Below, piece after piece: positions 7,048 through 12,540 of a stretch of DNA of 12,540 nt. The translations under genes and the position numbers were made by a program. This stretch comes from RYN-433 sp036558265 (lineage in GTDB: Bacteria > Planctomycetota > Phycisphaerae > Tepidisphaerales > Tepidisphaeraceae): positions 1 through 12,540 of the forward strand of contig DATBFY010000442.1 in NCBI GenBank assembly GCA_036558265.1, in the 5' to 3' direction. Below the pieces are notes generated by a model, which was not told the origin of the DNA, made no database searches, and was given only the letters and a program-made list of their open reading frames with translations. The first letter of the stretch is position 1. Every line of letters starts with the position of its first letter.

Positions 7048-7494
7048 TCATCTCACGGCCGGATGTGCCGAACTCGGTGGCAAAGCGCTTGGATATGAAG
7101 TGCCCGTTCCGCGCGCCAACGTGACGCAAATCCCGGAATGCTTGCCGCTCGTCGTGAAATGCAGCACTTCCCCTCGGAACCCTGGCTTGTGGAAGAACAA
7201 GGTGACAGTTGAGCACTTCCTCTCCAGAAGCGAAAACTGTCCGCTCACCGTCGCCGTGCGCTGCCTGTATTCGGAATCGAAGCCAATCTTTACGCGCCGC
7301 CCGGCGGTCACCTGAACTCCAACCTCGTCCAAAGGCTTGCCGTCCTGATCGACAACCGTACCGGACAACACGAAATCGGCATATCGAAGCTTCTGGATCG
7401 TGGGGGGAAGATAGGCGATCAGAACGACTGCGCCGATCACCGCCACTGCCCAGGCCAGTGTGCGAAAGTAACGTGTTGTTGCCTTGGCACTCAT
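7048..7494 (-). CDS. Membrane-anchored carboxypeptidase-regulatory-like protein
   Basis: This is a 148-residue protein. Residues 1-12 are polar and a membrane helix (about 13-29, AWAVAVIGAVVLIAYLP) follows. The outer part resembles one Ig-like carboxypeptidase-regulatory (transthyretin-like) domain: it opens with LSGTVVDQDGKPLDEVGVQV, continues with a FDSEYRQRTATVSGQFSL stretch where these domains carry the turn-and-strand pair, then LFFHKPGFRGEVLHF and a closing ICVTLARG strand. Such domains bind or scaffold rather than catalyse. The last 20 residues are low in conserved character. The start ATG 7494 overlaps the stop of the upstream 64-codon gene (ATGA), which indicates translational coupling. 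Substrate or partner is unknown. Confidence 0.72.
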   Translation of the reverse strand: MSAKATTRYFRTLAWAVAVIGAVVLIAYLPPTIQKLRYADFVLSGTVVDQDGKPLDEVGVQVTAGRRVKIGFDSEYRQRTATVSGQFSLLERKCSTVTLFFHKPGFRGEVLHFTTSGKHSGICVTLARGTGTSYPSALPPSSAHPAVR

Positions 7495-7685
7495 GATTCC
7501 GGCGGCCTAGGGGTATCGGCGGGGGGCGATTGTTGGCCGTCCATCACGACGGGGAAGCCTCGCCGATCCGCCTCCCGCCGTTCACGCTTGCGCCGGAAAT
7601 AAATCGCGATGACGACGCCCGTGACGGCTAAAACAACCAAAGCGGCAAGCGAATCGATGTGAACGAAAATGGCGATCACAACCAA
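7491..7685 (-). CDS. Small single-span membrane protein, unknown
   Basis: This is a 64-residue frame with one strong membrane helix (about residues 9-28, SLAALVVLAVTGVVIAIYF), a basic YFRRKRERREADRR stretch predicting a cytoplasmic C-terminus, and a Pro-rich tail. The start is TTG 7685 or GTG 7679; a TGA stop five codons upstream of the TTG closes the frame, so nothing longer is possible. Its stop overlaps the ATG of the next gene (ATGA), which is the best support that it is translated. No family is recognised. A second, longer frame over the same bases (7582-7773) lacks any membrane or conserved character and was not chosen. Confidence 0.5.
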   Translation of the reverse strand: MVVIAIFVHIDSLAALVVLAVTGVVIAIYFRRKRERREADRRGFPVVMDGQQSPPADTPRPPES

Positions 7686-8610
7686 CTCGTTTCCGCCTCA
7701 CGATTGGCCAGCCGTGGCGCTTCATGACCCACGCCGCTGGAGCATTTCGCCAGACCAGGACCAACGTACCCACAATCCAGCCTCCCCGGCGAAATGCGCA
7801 AGCGGCGACCGCGGCAGGAGCGTCAGCACATGCACCTCAACTCCAGAGCCTCGCCCCACGAGCGGCATGGTATTCGGAGCCATGCGACCCACTTCCTGCA
7901 CCCTTTGCGAGCGCGTCGCGCGGTGACGCCAACGCCGTCAACGGAGTGGCTCGTTCGAGAGTCGCACGAGGCGTGCGGAATCCCGCAGCGCGAGTGCGGA
8001 ACCTCCGGAACGGCAAAGTCGTTCAAGCAGTGTTGACGGCTATGAATTAGCCCCGCCAAGACATGACCGAGTCGGCAGGTGAACTTCTCGTGGGCGATCG
8101 TCTTCGAATGCTCCGACCGCGCGCCAACATCCCGCAATTTTGTGGCGCCTCCATGACGCGCCAAGCGCAACCCCCTCCCCCAGAAAACCAAAAAATATTT
8201 CATTCAAATACCCCAGCAAAACCCAACCTTCTCCAACTTTGATGGCGCCGCGCGCGTCACCGGCGCGCAACCCCGCGCCCTTAAGTAGATGCGCTCCTTG
8301 ACAACCGAATACGCGCAGCAAGCCGGGGCGCGACCACCGCGCCGCCCCGGATCGCGATCCCGCGTCAATCCAGGGACATCCCGGCGTCAAAAAACGTCGC
8401 CAAACGGTCACTTTGGGGTCGGTTTTGGGCCGGTTTCCACCTGCCCGAAACTCCATAACTACAGATATTAACAATGGTTGCGGAGAAACATGCGCCGGCG
8501 CAAAATCTTTTTCGCCCACCCAGCCCCACCCCATCACCTCACGACGATCTTTGCAGTCTCCCGCGCCGCCTCCCGCTATTATGTCCCCCCGCTCGTTCTA
8601 CTCATCCGGG

Positions 8611-8631
8611 GACGACGACGACGACGACGAC
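8611..8631 (+). repeat. (GAC)7 trinucleotide repeat in the sigma-gene leader
   Basis: Seven perfect GAC units lie 22 bases before the sigma-factor ATG, inside the probable 5' untranslated region. Pure trinucleotide runs of this length can vary by slippage; a three-base change outside the coding frame would alter spacing only. Confidence 0.8.
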
Positions 8632-8640
8632 GAACGCGAC

Positions 8641-8645
8641 GAGGG
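8641..8645 (+). promoter_or_regulatory. Shine-Dalgarno of the sigma-factor gene
   Basis: GAGGG lies eight bases before ATG 8654 and supports that start over the upstream in-frame ATG 8474. GTG 8651 is also in frame but spaced less well. Confidence 0.6.
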
Positions 8646-8653
8646 TCCGTGTG

Positions 8654-9238
8654 ATGACCGACGGCGACCTGGTCCGCCAGGCGAGATCCGGGGCGGCATC
8701 GGCGTACGAAGCGCTGGTGCGGCGATGGGCCGCGCGCGTCGTCGGCGTCTGCCACGCCCGCGTCGGTCGCGCCGCCGCCGCCGAGGACCTGGCGCAGGAA
8801 ACCCTCCTCCGGGGCCTGCGCGCCTTGCCGACCCTCGCCGAGCCCGAAAAGTTCGGCCCCTGGATCTGCGGCATCGCCAGCCGAACCTGTCTCGACTGGC
8901 TCAAGAAGTCCGAGCGCACCGAGGTCAGCCTCGCCCACGCCGGCGGCAGCGAGGACGGCGAGGCACGCTTCGCCGCCCCCGGCGACGACGCCGCCCAAAC
9001 CGTCGAGCACAAGGACGACCTCGACCACCTGATGGCCGAGGTCGAACGACTCCCCGAGCCGCTCCGCGAGGCCCTGATGCTCTACTACTACGAGGACTGC
9101 ACGTACCAGGACCTCGCGAAGCGCCTGGGAGTCTCACCGGCCACGATCAACGCGCGACTGACCCAGGCCCGCATGATGCTCCGAGCGCGACTCAATCCCC
9201 AGGACGTGCGACACGAACCCAGGCGGGTGAACACGTGA
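8654..9238 (+). CDS. RNA polymerase ECF sigma factor
   Basis: This is a 194-residue sigma-70 family factor of the extracytoplasmic-function type, which directs RNA polymerase to a specific promoter set. Region 2 covers about residues 5-85: DLVRQARSGAASAYEALVRRW, the AEDLAQETLLRGL core-binding segment, and the GPWICGIASRTCLDWLKK -10-recognition helix. A polar acidic linker of about 40 residues (GGSEDGEARFAAPGDD) follows. Region 4 (about 128-185) contains LPEPLREALMLYYYEDCTYQDLAKRLGV and the recognition helix SPATINARLTQARMMLRARL. Length is normal. Its stop overlaps the GTG start of the adjacent anti-sigma gene, the usual pairing of an ECF factor with its regulator. A weak TTGCAG (8551-8556) and TATTAT (8577-8582) lie upstream but 20 bases apart. 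Confidence 0.94.
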   Translation: MTDGDLVRQARSGAASAYEALVRRWAARVVGVCHARVGRAAAAEDLAQETLLRGLRALPTLAEPEKFGPWICGIASRTCLDWLKKSERTEVSLAHAGGSEDGEARFAAPGDDAAQTVEHKDDLDHLMAEVERLPEPLREALMLYYYEDCTYQDLAKRLGVSPATINARLTQARMMLRARLNPQDVRHEPRRVNT

Positions 9239-10671
9239 ACTGCGAACAGGCCGCCAACCTCATCAGTGCCCGGATCGACGCGGAGATTCTCGATGCCGAC
9301 CGTGACGACCTCGAACGACACCTGGCGACCTGCGACGGCTGCCGCGCGACCCGCGACGCCCTGGCGGAGCAGGACAACGCCCTCGACCGCACCTTCGCCG
9401 TCCGCCGGCAACGCGCCGCGCTGGTGGCCGAACGCGTGATCGACGCCTTCAAGACCGGCGCGCCCAGCCCCGGCCCGTCGATGCTCTACACCCGCCCGAG
9501 CCTCTGGTCCCGCTGGGGCCGCCCGCTCCTCGCCGCAGCAGCCGGATTCGCCTTGGCCATCCTGGTCACCCGCCCGTGGGACAAGCCCGCCACACCGACC
9601 GCCGTCGGCCCGACGACCAATCAGACGATCACCGTCGCCGCCACCCGCCCCGCTCCGGTCGGCCAACTCGCCCTCTCCACCGGCGCCGTCATGTGCTGCC
9701 CGTCCGACTCCACCAACTGGCGACCCCTCGAGAGCGGCGGCGCGGTCGAGGCCGGCATGAAGATCCGCACCGGCCCCAAGGTCCGCTGCGAGTTCAAGAT
9801 GGCCGACGGCTCGGAGGTCCGCCTCAACAGCGACACCCAGGTCACCCTCCAGACCCCGCGCCGCGTGGACGTCGCCGGCGGCCAGGTCTTCTCCAGCGTC
9901 CGCAAGCAGCCGCCGGGCGAGACCTTCGTCGTCATGGCCGAGCCCGCCGGAGCCACCCTCACCGCCCTGGGCACCGCGTTCGACGTCTCCTGCTCCACAA
10001 AGTCCGCTACCCTCACCGTCGTCGAAGGCTCGGTCAAAATGGAAGCCGGCGGCGGCGAGAACGTCGTCAAGGGCGGCGAGACCCTCAGCGTCGCCGACGG
10101 CCGCTTCGGCGGCAAGAAACAGGTCGAGAATCTCATGCGCGCCACCCAGTGGGTGGACGAGATCCTGGTCCTGAAAGGCCGCGACAACGCCGAGCTCGCG
10201 CGGCGAATTGACGACATCTTCGCCCAGCTCGGCCACGACAAGATGTGGTACATGAACGCCCAGGAGGTGCGGCGGCTGGGCGATCACTGTGTCGTGCCGC
10301 TCGCCCGCTACATCCAGTCTGACCGCAGCAAGGCCACGCAGGATGACCGCATGAAGCGCCGCGAGGCCGCCCGCATCGTCGCCGACGTCGCCACGAGCTG
10401 GGCCACTCCGGAGCTGATCAACCTGCTGGCGGATGACGATGCCGACGTTCGCTACGCCGCCGCCCGCGCCTTGCAGCGCCTGACCGGCCAGAACCTGGGC
10501 CGCACCCCCGAGCAATGGCGCGACCAGTCCGTCATGACCTGCACCCCGACGATCCAGCAGTGGCACGGATGGTGGGACAAGAACAAATCCAACATCCCCG
10601 GCGCCGACCCCGACGCCGTCAAGCCGATCGACGTCGCCAGGGGTCAACCCGAACCCAAAGGCAAGGGTTGA
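9235..10671 (+). CDS. Anti-sigma factor: zinc motif, membrane helix, FecR domain, HEAT-like tail
   Basis: This 478-residue membrane protein probably holds the adjacent ECF sigma factor inactive until a signal arrives. Residues 1-45 carry a zinc-binding anti-sigma motif (Cys3, then His29-x3-Cys33-x2-Cys36). A basic stretch and a membrane helix lie at about 96-112. A FecR domain (about 143-290) follows, with VEAGMKIRTG, ADGSEVRLNSDTQVTL, a TALGTAFDVSCS core and VVEGSVKM...GGETLSV. Residues about 300-420 are helical and end in a HEAT-like repeat (TPELINLLADDDADVRYAAARALQRLTG), then a Trp-rich tail (QQWHGWWDKN). The start is GTG 9235, overlapping the sigma stop as GTGA. The open frame back to 8413 is spurious. 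The HEAT-like tail is unusual for this class. Regulation of the sigma factor is inferred from gene pairing. Confidence 0.9.
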   Translation: MNCEQAANLISARIDAEILDADRDDLERHLATCDGCRATRDALAEQDNALDRTFAVRRQRAALVAERVIDAFKTGAPSPGPSMLYTRPSLWSRWGRPLLAAAAGFALAILVTRPWDKPATPTAVGPTTNQTITVAATRPAPVGQLALSTGAVMCCPSDSTNWRPLESGGAVEAGMKIRTGPKVRCEFKMADGSEVRLNSDTQVTLQTPRRVDVAGGQVFSSVRKQPPGETFVVMAEPAGATLTALGTAFDVSCSTKSATLTVVEGSVKMEAGGGENVVKGGETLSVADGRFGGKKQVENLMRATQWVDEILVLKGRDNAELARRIDDIFAQLGHDKMWYMNAQEVRRLGDHCVVPLARYIQSDRSKATQDDRMKRREAARIVADVATSWATPELINLLADDDADVRYAAARALQRLTGQNLGRTPEQWRDQSVMTCTPTIQQWHGWWDKNKSNIPGADPDAVKPIDVARGQPEPKGKG

Positions 10672-10675
10672 GGAC

Positions 10676-12205
10676 CTACCTCCCGGCCCCCACCGCCGCC
10701 GCGGCGGGCGCCTTGCCCAATCGTCCGCCCTCCGCCTCCCGCAGCGCCTTGTACCTCGCCTGTACCAGCCGCCCCGCGAACTTCTCCAGGTTCGCCTCCA
10801 GCGCCACCGTCTCCGCCACGTACAAAAACCGCTGGCACTTGACCCACCGACGCTCCAGGTCCAGCGACTTGTCCCCCTGATCCTCCGCCTGCCGCACCAG
10901 GTCGTCCCACCGCTTGAACCCCGATTGCGACTCGATCAGCTTCACGATTGCGTCCGCCTCCTTCGTCATCGCCGCCACCGCCGCCGGATGATACGGGTTG
11001 CTGATCTCCGGCCAGCGCGACAGCACCCGCGCCCGGATCTGGTTGCGCAGGTTGTCCCGCTCGCGGTTGCGGCCTGGCCGCTGATCCAACTGCCGCCGCT
11101 GCCGGTCGAGCGACTCCGCGATCCGCCTGGCCGCCGACGCCTTGTCGTCCCCGATCAGGTCGAGCTGTTTCGCCAACCCTTCGAGCACCGCGCGGCGCTC
11201 GGGCGACGCCAGGTTGAGCAACTGTTCGAACGGCGCCGACGGCGTCACCAGGTCCTTCACCCGCTCGTCCCTGATCTTGCTGAACTGCCGCAGCAGCACG
11301 TCGCTGGTGCAGACCGGGATGTCGATCGTGTCGTCGGCCAGGAGCACGGACGCGTGCGCCTCGGCGAGCGATACCTGGCCGTCATGGTCGTAGTCCGGCG
11401 CCGCCACCGCCTTCCCGGTGCGCGTGTGCCCCGACAGCGCGGCGAAGAAGTACGTCGTGTAGTCCTTGTAATCCTCCTCGCGCGTGTCCGGCGTACACCC
11501 GGCCGCCAGGCGATCCGACCACGTGGCGAAGAACCCGCACCGCGACTGCTCCGACAGCACCGGTCCCGCCTCCCCGCCCGGGAACAGCACCCCGCCGAAG
11601 CCCCCCGAGTGGCACTGCACCATGATCAGCACCACCTTGACCTTCGAGTTGAGCTTGTCCAACAGCGCCGTGAAATCCTTCACCGTCATCCCCCCGTCCA
11701 GCCACAGGTCCATGGTCGTGTTCCTGGGCGTCTGCCGCCCGCCCGGCCCGCCGTGACCCGTGAAGTAGACGAACAGCCGGTCCCCATCCGCCAGCCGCGC
11801 GCCGGTCTTCGCGAACCACTCGTTGATCGACGCCCGGTTCGCCGGCCCCTGCACGTCCGGCAGCTCGTGCGGGCGGTAGTTGTGGTACAGGTCGTCCTCG
11901 CGGTCCCACAGCCGCGCCAGCAGCACGTTCGCCCGCGGCGGCTGGGCGTTGGCATCATCGAACTGCAGATCCCGGATCCGCTCGTTCCCGCACGCGAAGT
12001 AAACCTCGTGCGGCGCCGAGGCCAGCCCGCAATCCGCCAGCGTCCGGCGGAAGTACACCACGTTCCGCTCCAGCGACACCTGGTTGTTGTGGGGTGACCC
12101 CCCGCCGCCGATCGTCAGGAAATGATCCGCAGCGTGCGCAGACGCCGTCGTCGAAAGGCACCAAGCGGCGACAAACAACACGCCAGCCATACCGCGAAGC
12201 TTCAT
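10676..12205 (-). CDS. Secreted caspase-like cysteine peptidase with EF-hand loop
   Basis: This is a 509-residue clan CD cysteine peptidase (caspase/metacaspase- or legumain-like fold). Residues 1-25 are a signal peptide with cleavage near AHA-AD. The catalytic dyad is His151 (VYFTGHGG) and Cys198 (VLIMVQCHSGGF), each after a hydrophobic strand as the fold requires. Residues 270-281 form a canonical 12-residue EF-hand loop (DYDHDGQVSLAE, Ca ligands at positions 1, 3, 5, 7, 9 and 12), suggesting calcium binding. The C-terminal 200 residues are charged, helical and possibly coiled-coil, with no family recognised. GGGAG four to five bases from ATG 12205 supports the start; the frame runs eight codons further up. 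The stop lies four bases from that of the anti-sigma gene. Substrate is unknown, and membership of C14 versus C13 is not settled. Confidence 0.87.
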   Translation of the reverse strand: MKLRGMAGVLFVAAWCLSTTASAHAADHFLTIGGGGSPHNNQVSLERNVVYFRRTLADCGLASAPHEVYFACGNERIRDLQFDDANAQPPRANVLLARLWDREDDLYHNYRPHELPDVQGPANRASINEWFAKTGARLADGDRLFVYFTGHGGPGGRQTPRNTTMDLWLDGGMTVKDFTALLDKLNSKVKVVLIMVQCHSGGFGGVLFPGGEAGPVLSEQSRCGFFATWSDRLAAGCTPDTREEDYKDYTTYFFAALSGHTRTGKAVAAPDYDHDGQVSLAEAHASVLLADDTIDIPVCTSDVLLRQFSKIRDERVKDLVTPSAPFEQLLNLASPERRAVLEGLAKQLDLIGDDKASAARRIAESLDRQRRQLDQRPGRNRERDNLRNQIRARVLSRWPEISNPYHPAAVAAMTKEADAIVKLIESQSGFKRWDDLVRQAEDQGDKSLDLERRWVKCQRFLYVAETVALEANLEKFAGRLVQARYKALREAEGGRLGKAPAAAAVGAGR

Positions 12206-12261
12206 GAACTCTCCCAGGGGCAGGACCAACCCACGCCATCCTACCCCGGCGGCCTCCGGCC

Positions 12262-12358
12262 GTCATCCTGAGCGAAGCGAAGGATCTGGCCGCGAGGGGA
12301 CATGATCGTCCATTCGGAGCAAGATCCTTCGGTCGCCGTTAGGCTCCCTCAGGATGAC
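12262..12358. repeat. Dispersed inverted-repeat element, copy 2
   Basis: This 97-base copy has ends GTCATCCTGAG and AGGATGAC. The left arm is identical to copy 1 over 25 bases, and the right arm is the shorter, more symmetric version. The reversed right arm reads GTCATCCTGAGGGAGC...CGAAGGATCT, so the two arms are variants of one sequence. It lies in the leader side of the caspase-like gene, 56 bases before its ATG, and 17 bases from the end of the group II intron. Confidence 0.85.
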
Positions 12359-12375
12359 GCACACCTATCGTCCCA

Positions 12376-12414
12376 ATCGGGTAGGAGGGGGCCTTGCGGC
12401 CCCCGTCCTCCCAC
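12376..12414 (-). ncRNA. Group II intron domain VI with branch-point A
   Basis: GGGGGCC/GGCCCCC closes a GCAA tetraloop. Below it AGGA pairs with TCCT (one bulged C), then a single bulged A (complement of base 12382), then GGG pairs with CCC. The bulged A is the seventh base from the 3' end, where the lariat branch point is expected. Confidence 0.8.
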
Positions 12415-12444
12415 ACCACCGGACGTACTTGCGTATCCGGCGGT
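12415..12444 (-). ncRNA. Group II intron domain V
   Basis: A nine-pair basal stem, ACCGCCGGA with TCCGGTGGT, contains one G-U pair. A two-base CG bulge on the 3' side and a three-pair distal stem (TAC/GTA) capped by a GCAA tetraloop complete the hairpin. Stem, bulge on the 3' strand and GNRA loop are the catalytic domain V plan. The centre of the stem has CGC opposite GTG, like the CGC triad reported for group IIC introns, rather than AGC. At 30 bases it is shorter than the common 34. Confidence 0.78.
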
Positions 12445-12449
12445 TTCTT

Positions 12450-12539
12450 CTAACGGTTCAACTGCCCGTATCGCTGAACCAGGTTCACCAGGCCAAGCGA
12501 TTCGAACCATGCCAGGTTCATGCCCTCCATCGCCGGAGG
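12450..12539 (-). CDS. C-terminal end of a probable intron-encoded protein
   Basis: The last 29 codons of a frame entering from the right edge end in TAG five bases before domain V. The visible part reads PPAMEGMNLAWFESLGL and continues to QLNR at the stop. The position, directly before domain V, is where the reverse transcriptase/maturase frame of a group II intron ends. The residues themselves are too few to prove the family, and no RT motif is inside the window. Confidence 0.5.
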   Translation of the reverse strand, partial: PPAMEGMNLAWFESLGLVNLVQRYGQLNR

Positions 12540-12540
12540 G

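Larger units (their letters stand above)
7686..8653. other. 968-base stretch without a convincing gene
   Basis: Frames here on both strands are short or have unnatural composition (runs of Arg, Pro, Thr) and match no family I know. It holds three things worth noting. A possible decayed relative of the gene at 7048-7494 lies near 8100-8190 (minus). An unusually AT-rich patch at about 8452-8476 could be a promoter. A GAC repeat lies in the leader of the sigma-factor gene. The 60-codon in-frame extension of the sigma gene (8474-8653) is rejected because it translates the GAC repeat as poly-Thr and has no sigma-factor features. Confidence 0.6.
12376..12540 (-). mobile_element. Group II intron, 3' end (runs off the right edge)
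   Basis: On the minus strand the last part of a bacterial group II intron is visible: the end of an open frame, then domain V, then domain VI, ending in AT at 12376 (the 3' splice site AY rule). The rest of the ribozyme and its 5' exon lie outside the window. Introns of this kind are retroelements that move by reverse splicing with the help of their own reverse transcriptase/maturase. The flanking 3' exon begins TGGGACGATAGG and shows no gene. Confidence 0.82.

Noticed and set aside
6917..7216. 100-codon N-terminal extension of the CPBP-like protein
   Set aside because: It overlaps the 3' end of the 7048-7494 gene, lacks hydrophobic or conserved character, and a start with a -10-like hexamer exists at 6916.
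7823..8203. 126-codon minus-strand frame in the empty stretch
   Set aside because: No family, no ribosome binding site and Cys/Arg-rich composition; kept only as part of the possible decayed paralogue.
8298..8303. TTGACA upstream of the sigma gene as a -35
   Set aside because: No -10-like hexamer at 16-18 bases downstream.
8474..8653. N-terminal 60-codon extension of the sigma factor
   Set aside because: Translates the GAC repeat as poly-Thr and adds Pro/Arg-rich sequence with no sigma features; a Shine-Dalgarno supports ATG 8654.
8413..9234. Extension of the anti-sigma frame through the sigma gene
   Set aside because: It is out of frame with the sigma factor and very Arg/Pro-rich; the GTG at 9235 begins the conserved anti-sigma motif.
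9088..10647. 519-codon minus-strand frame opposite the anti-sigma gene
   Set aside because: Antisense shadow of a GC-rich gene, with no recognisable domain.
10925..12097. 390-codon plus-strand frame opposite the caspase-like gene
   Set aside because: Arg/His/Leu-rich antisense shadow; the minus frame has signal peptide, dyad and EF-hand.
1..12540. CRISPR array, tRNA or rRNA genes
   Set aside because: No regularly spaced repeats and no cloverleaf or rRNA signature noticed on either strand by eye; a tRNA scan was not possible.

Overview
The window is GC-rich (by eye about two thirds G+C) and looks like the chromosome of a planctomycete, probably of the Phycisphaerae type. Three things point there: two membrane proteins ending in a CxxCGYDLRAT...CPECG zinc ribbon, an ECF sigma factor followed by a FecR-type anti-sigma protein, and rsmH sitting outside any division/cell-wall cluster. 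The placement is an inference from gene style, not from a marker-gene comparison.

Layout, left to right. Bases 1-1041 (minus) hold nearly all of a Y-family DNA polymerase IV (dinB), running off the left edge. Just upstream of it on the same strand is a zinc-ribbon membrane protein (1098-1742). A 70-base divergent spacer leads to plus-strand rsmH (1813-2745), then an SDR oxidoreductase (2781-3533) with a strong Shine-Dalgarno. A 295-base spacer carries a heptamer tandem repeat and the first copy of a dispersed inverted-repeat element, followed by a secreted NPP/alkaline-phosphatase-fold phosphodiesterase (3829-5421) and a second zinc-ribbon membrane protein (5575-6117). Converging on this are three minus-strand genes: a CPBP-like membrane protein (6146-6916), a membrane-anchored carboxypeptidase-regulatory-like protein (7048-7494) and a 64-residue membrane protein (7491-7685). 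The last two overlap by ATGA. Bases 7686-8653 show no convincing gene.

The right half is a signalling and protease block. An ECF sigma factor (8654-9238) overlaps by GTGA a four-part anti-sigma protein (9235-10671) made of a zinc-binding anti-sigma motif, a membrane helix, a FecR domain and a HEAT-like tail. Only 4 bases separate it from a converging gene for a secreted caspase-like cysteine peptidase with an EF-hand calcium loop (10676-12205). A second copy of the dispersed element lies at 12262-12358. The right edge (12376-12540, minus) holds the 3' end of a group II intron: a domain V hairpin, a domain VI hairpin with a bulged branch-point A, and the last 29 codons of what is probably the intron-encoded protein.

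How the genes work together: the sigma and anti-sigma genes form a translationally coupled regulatory pair. The three minus-strand genes at 6146-7685 may be one transcript, although 131 bases and a possible promoter separate the last one. No gene set in the window builds an obvious pathway. The strongest candidate for an unusual system is the ECF / ZAS-FecR-HEAT / secreted caspase block, but any functional link between sigma pair and peptidase is inferred from position only.
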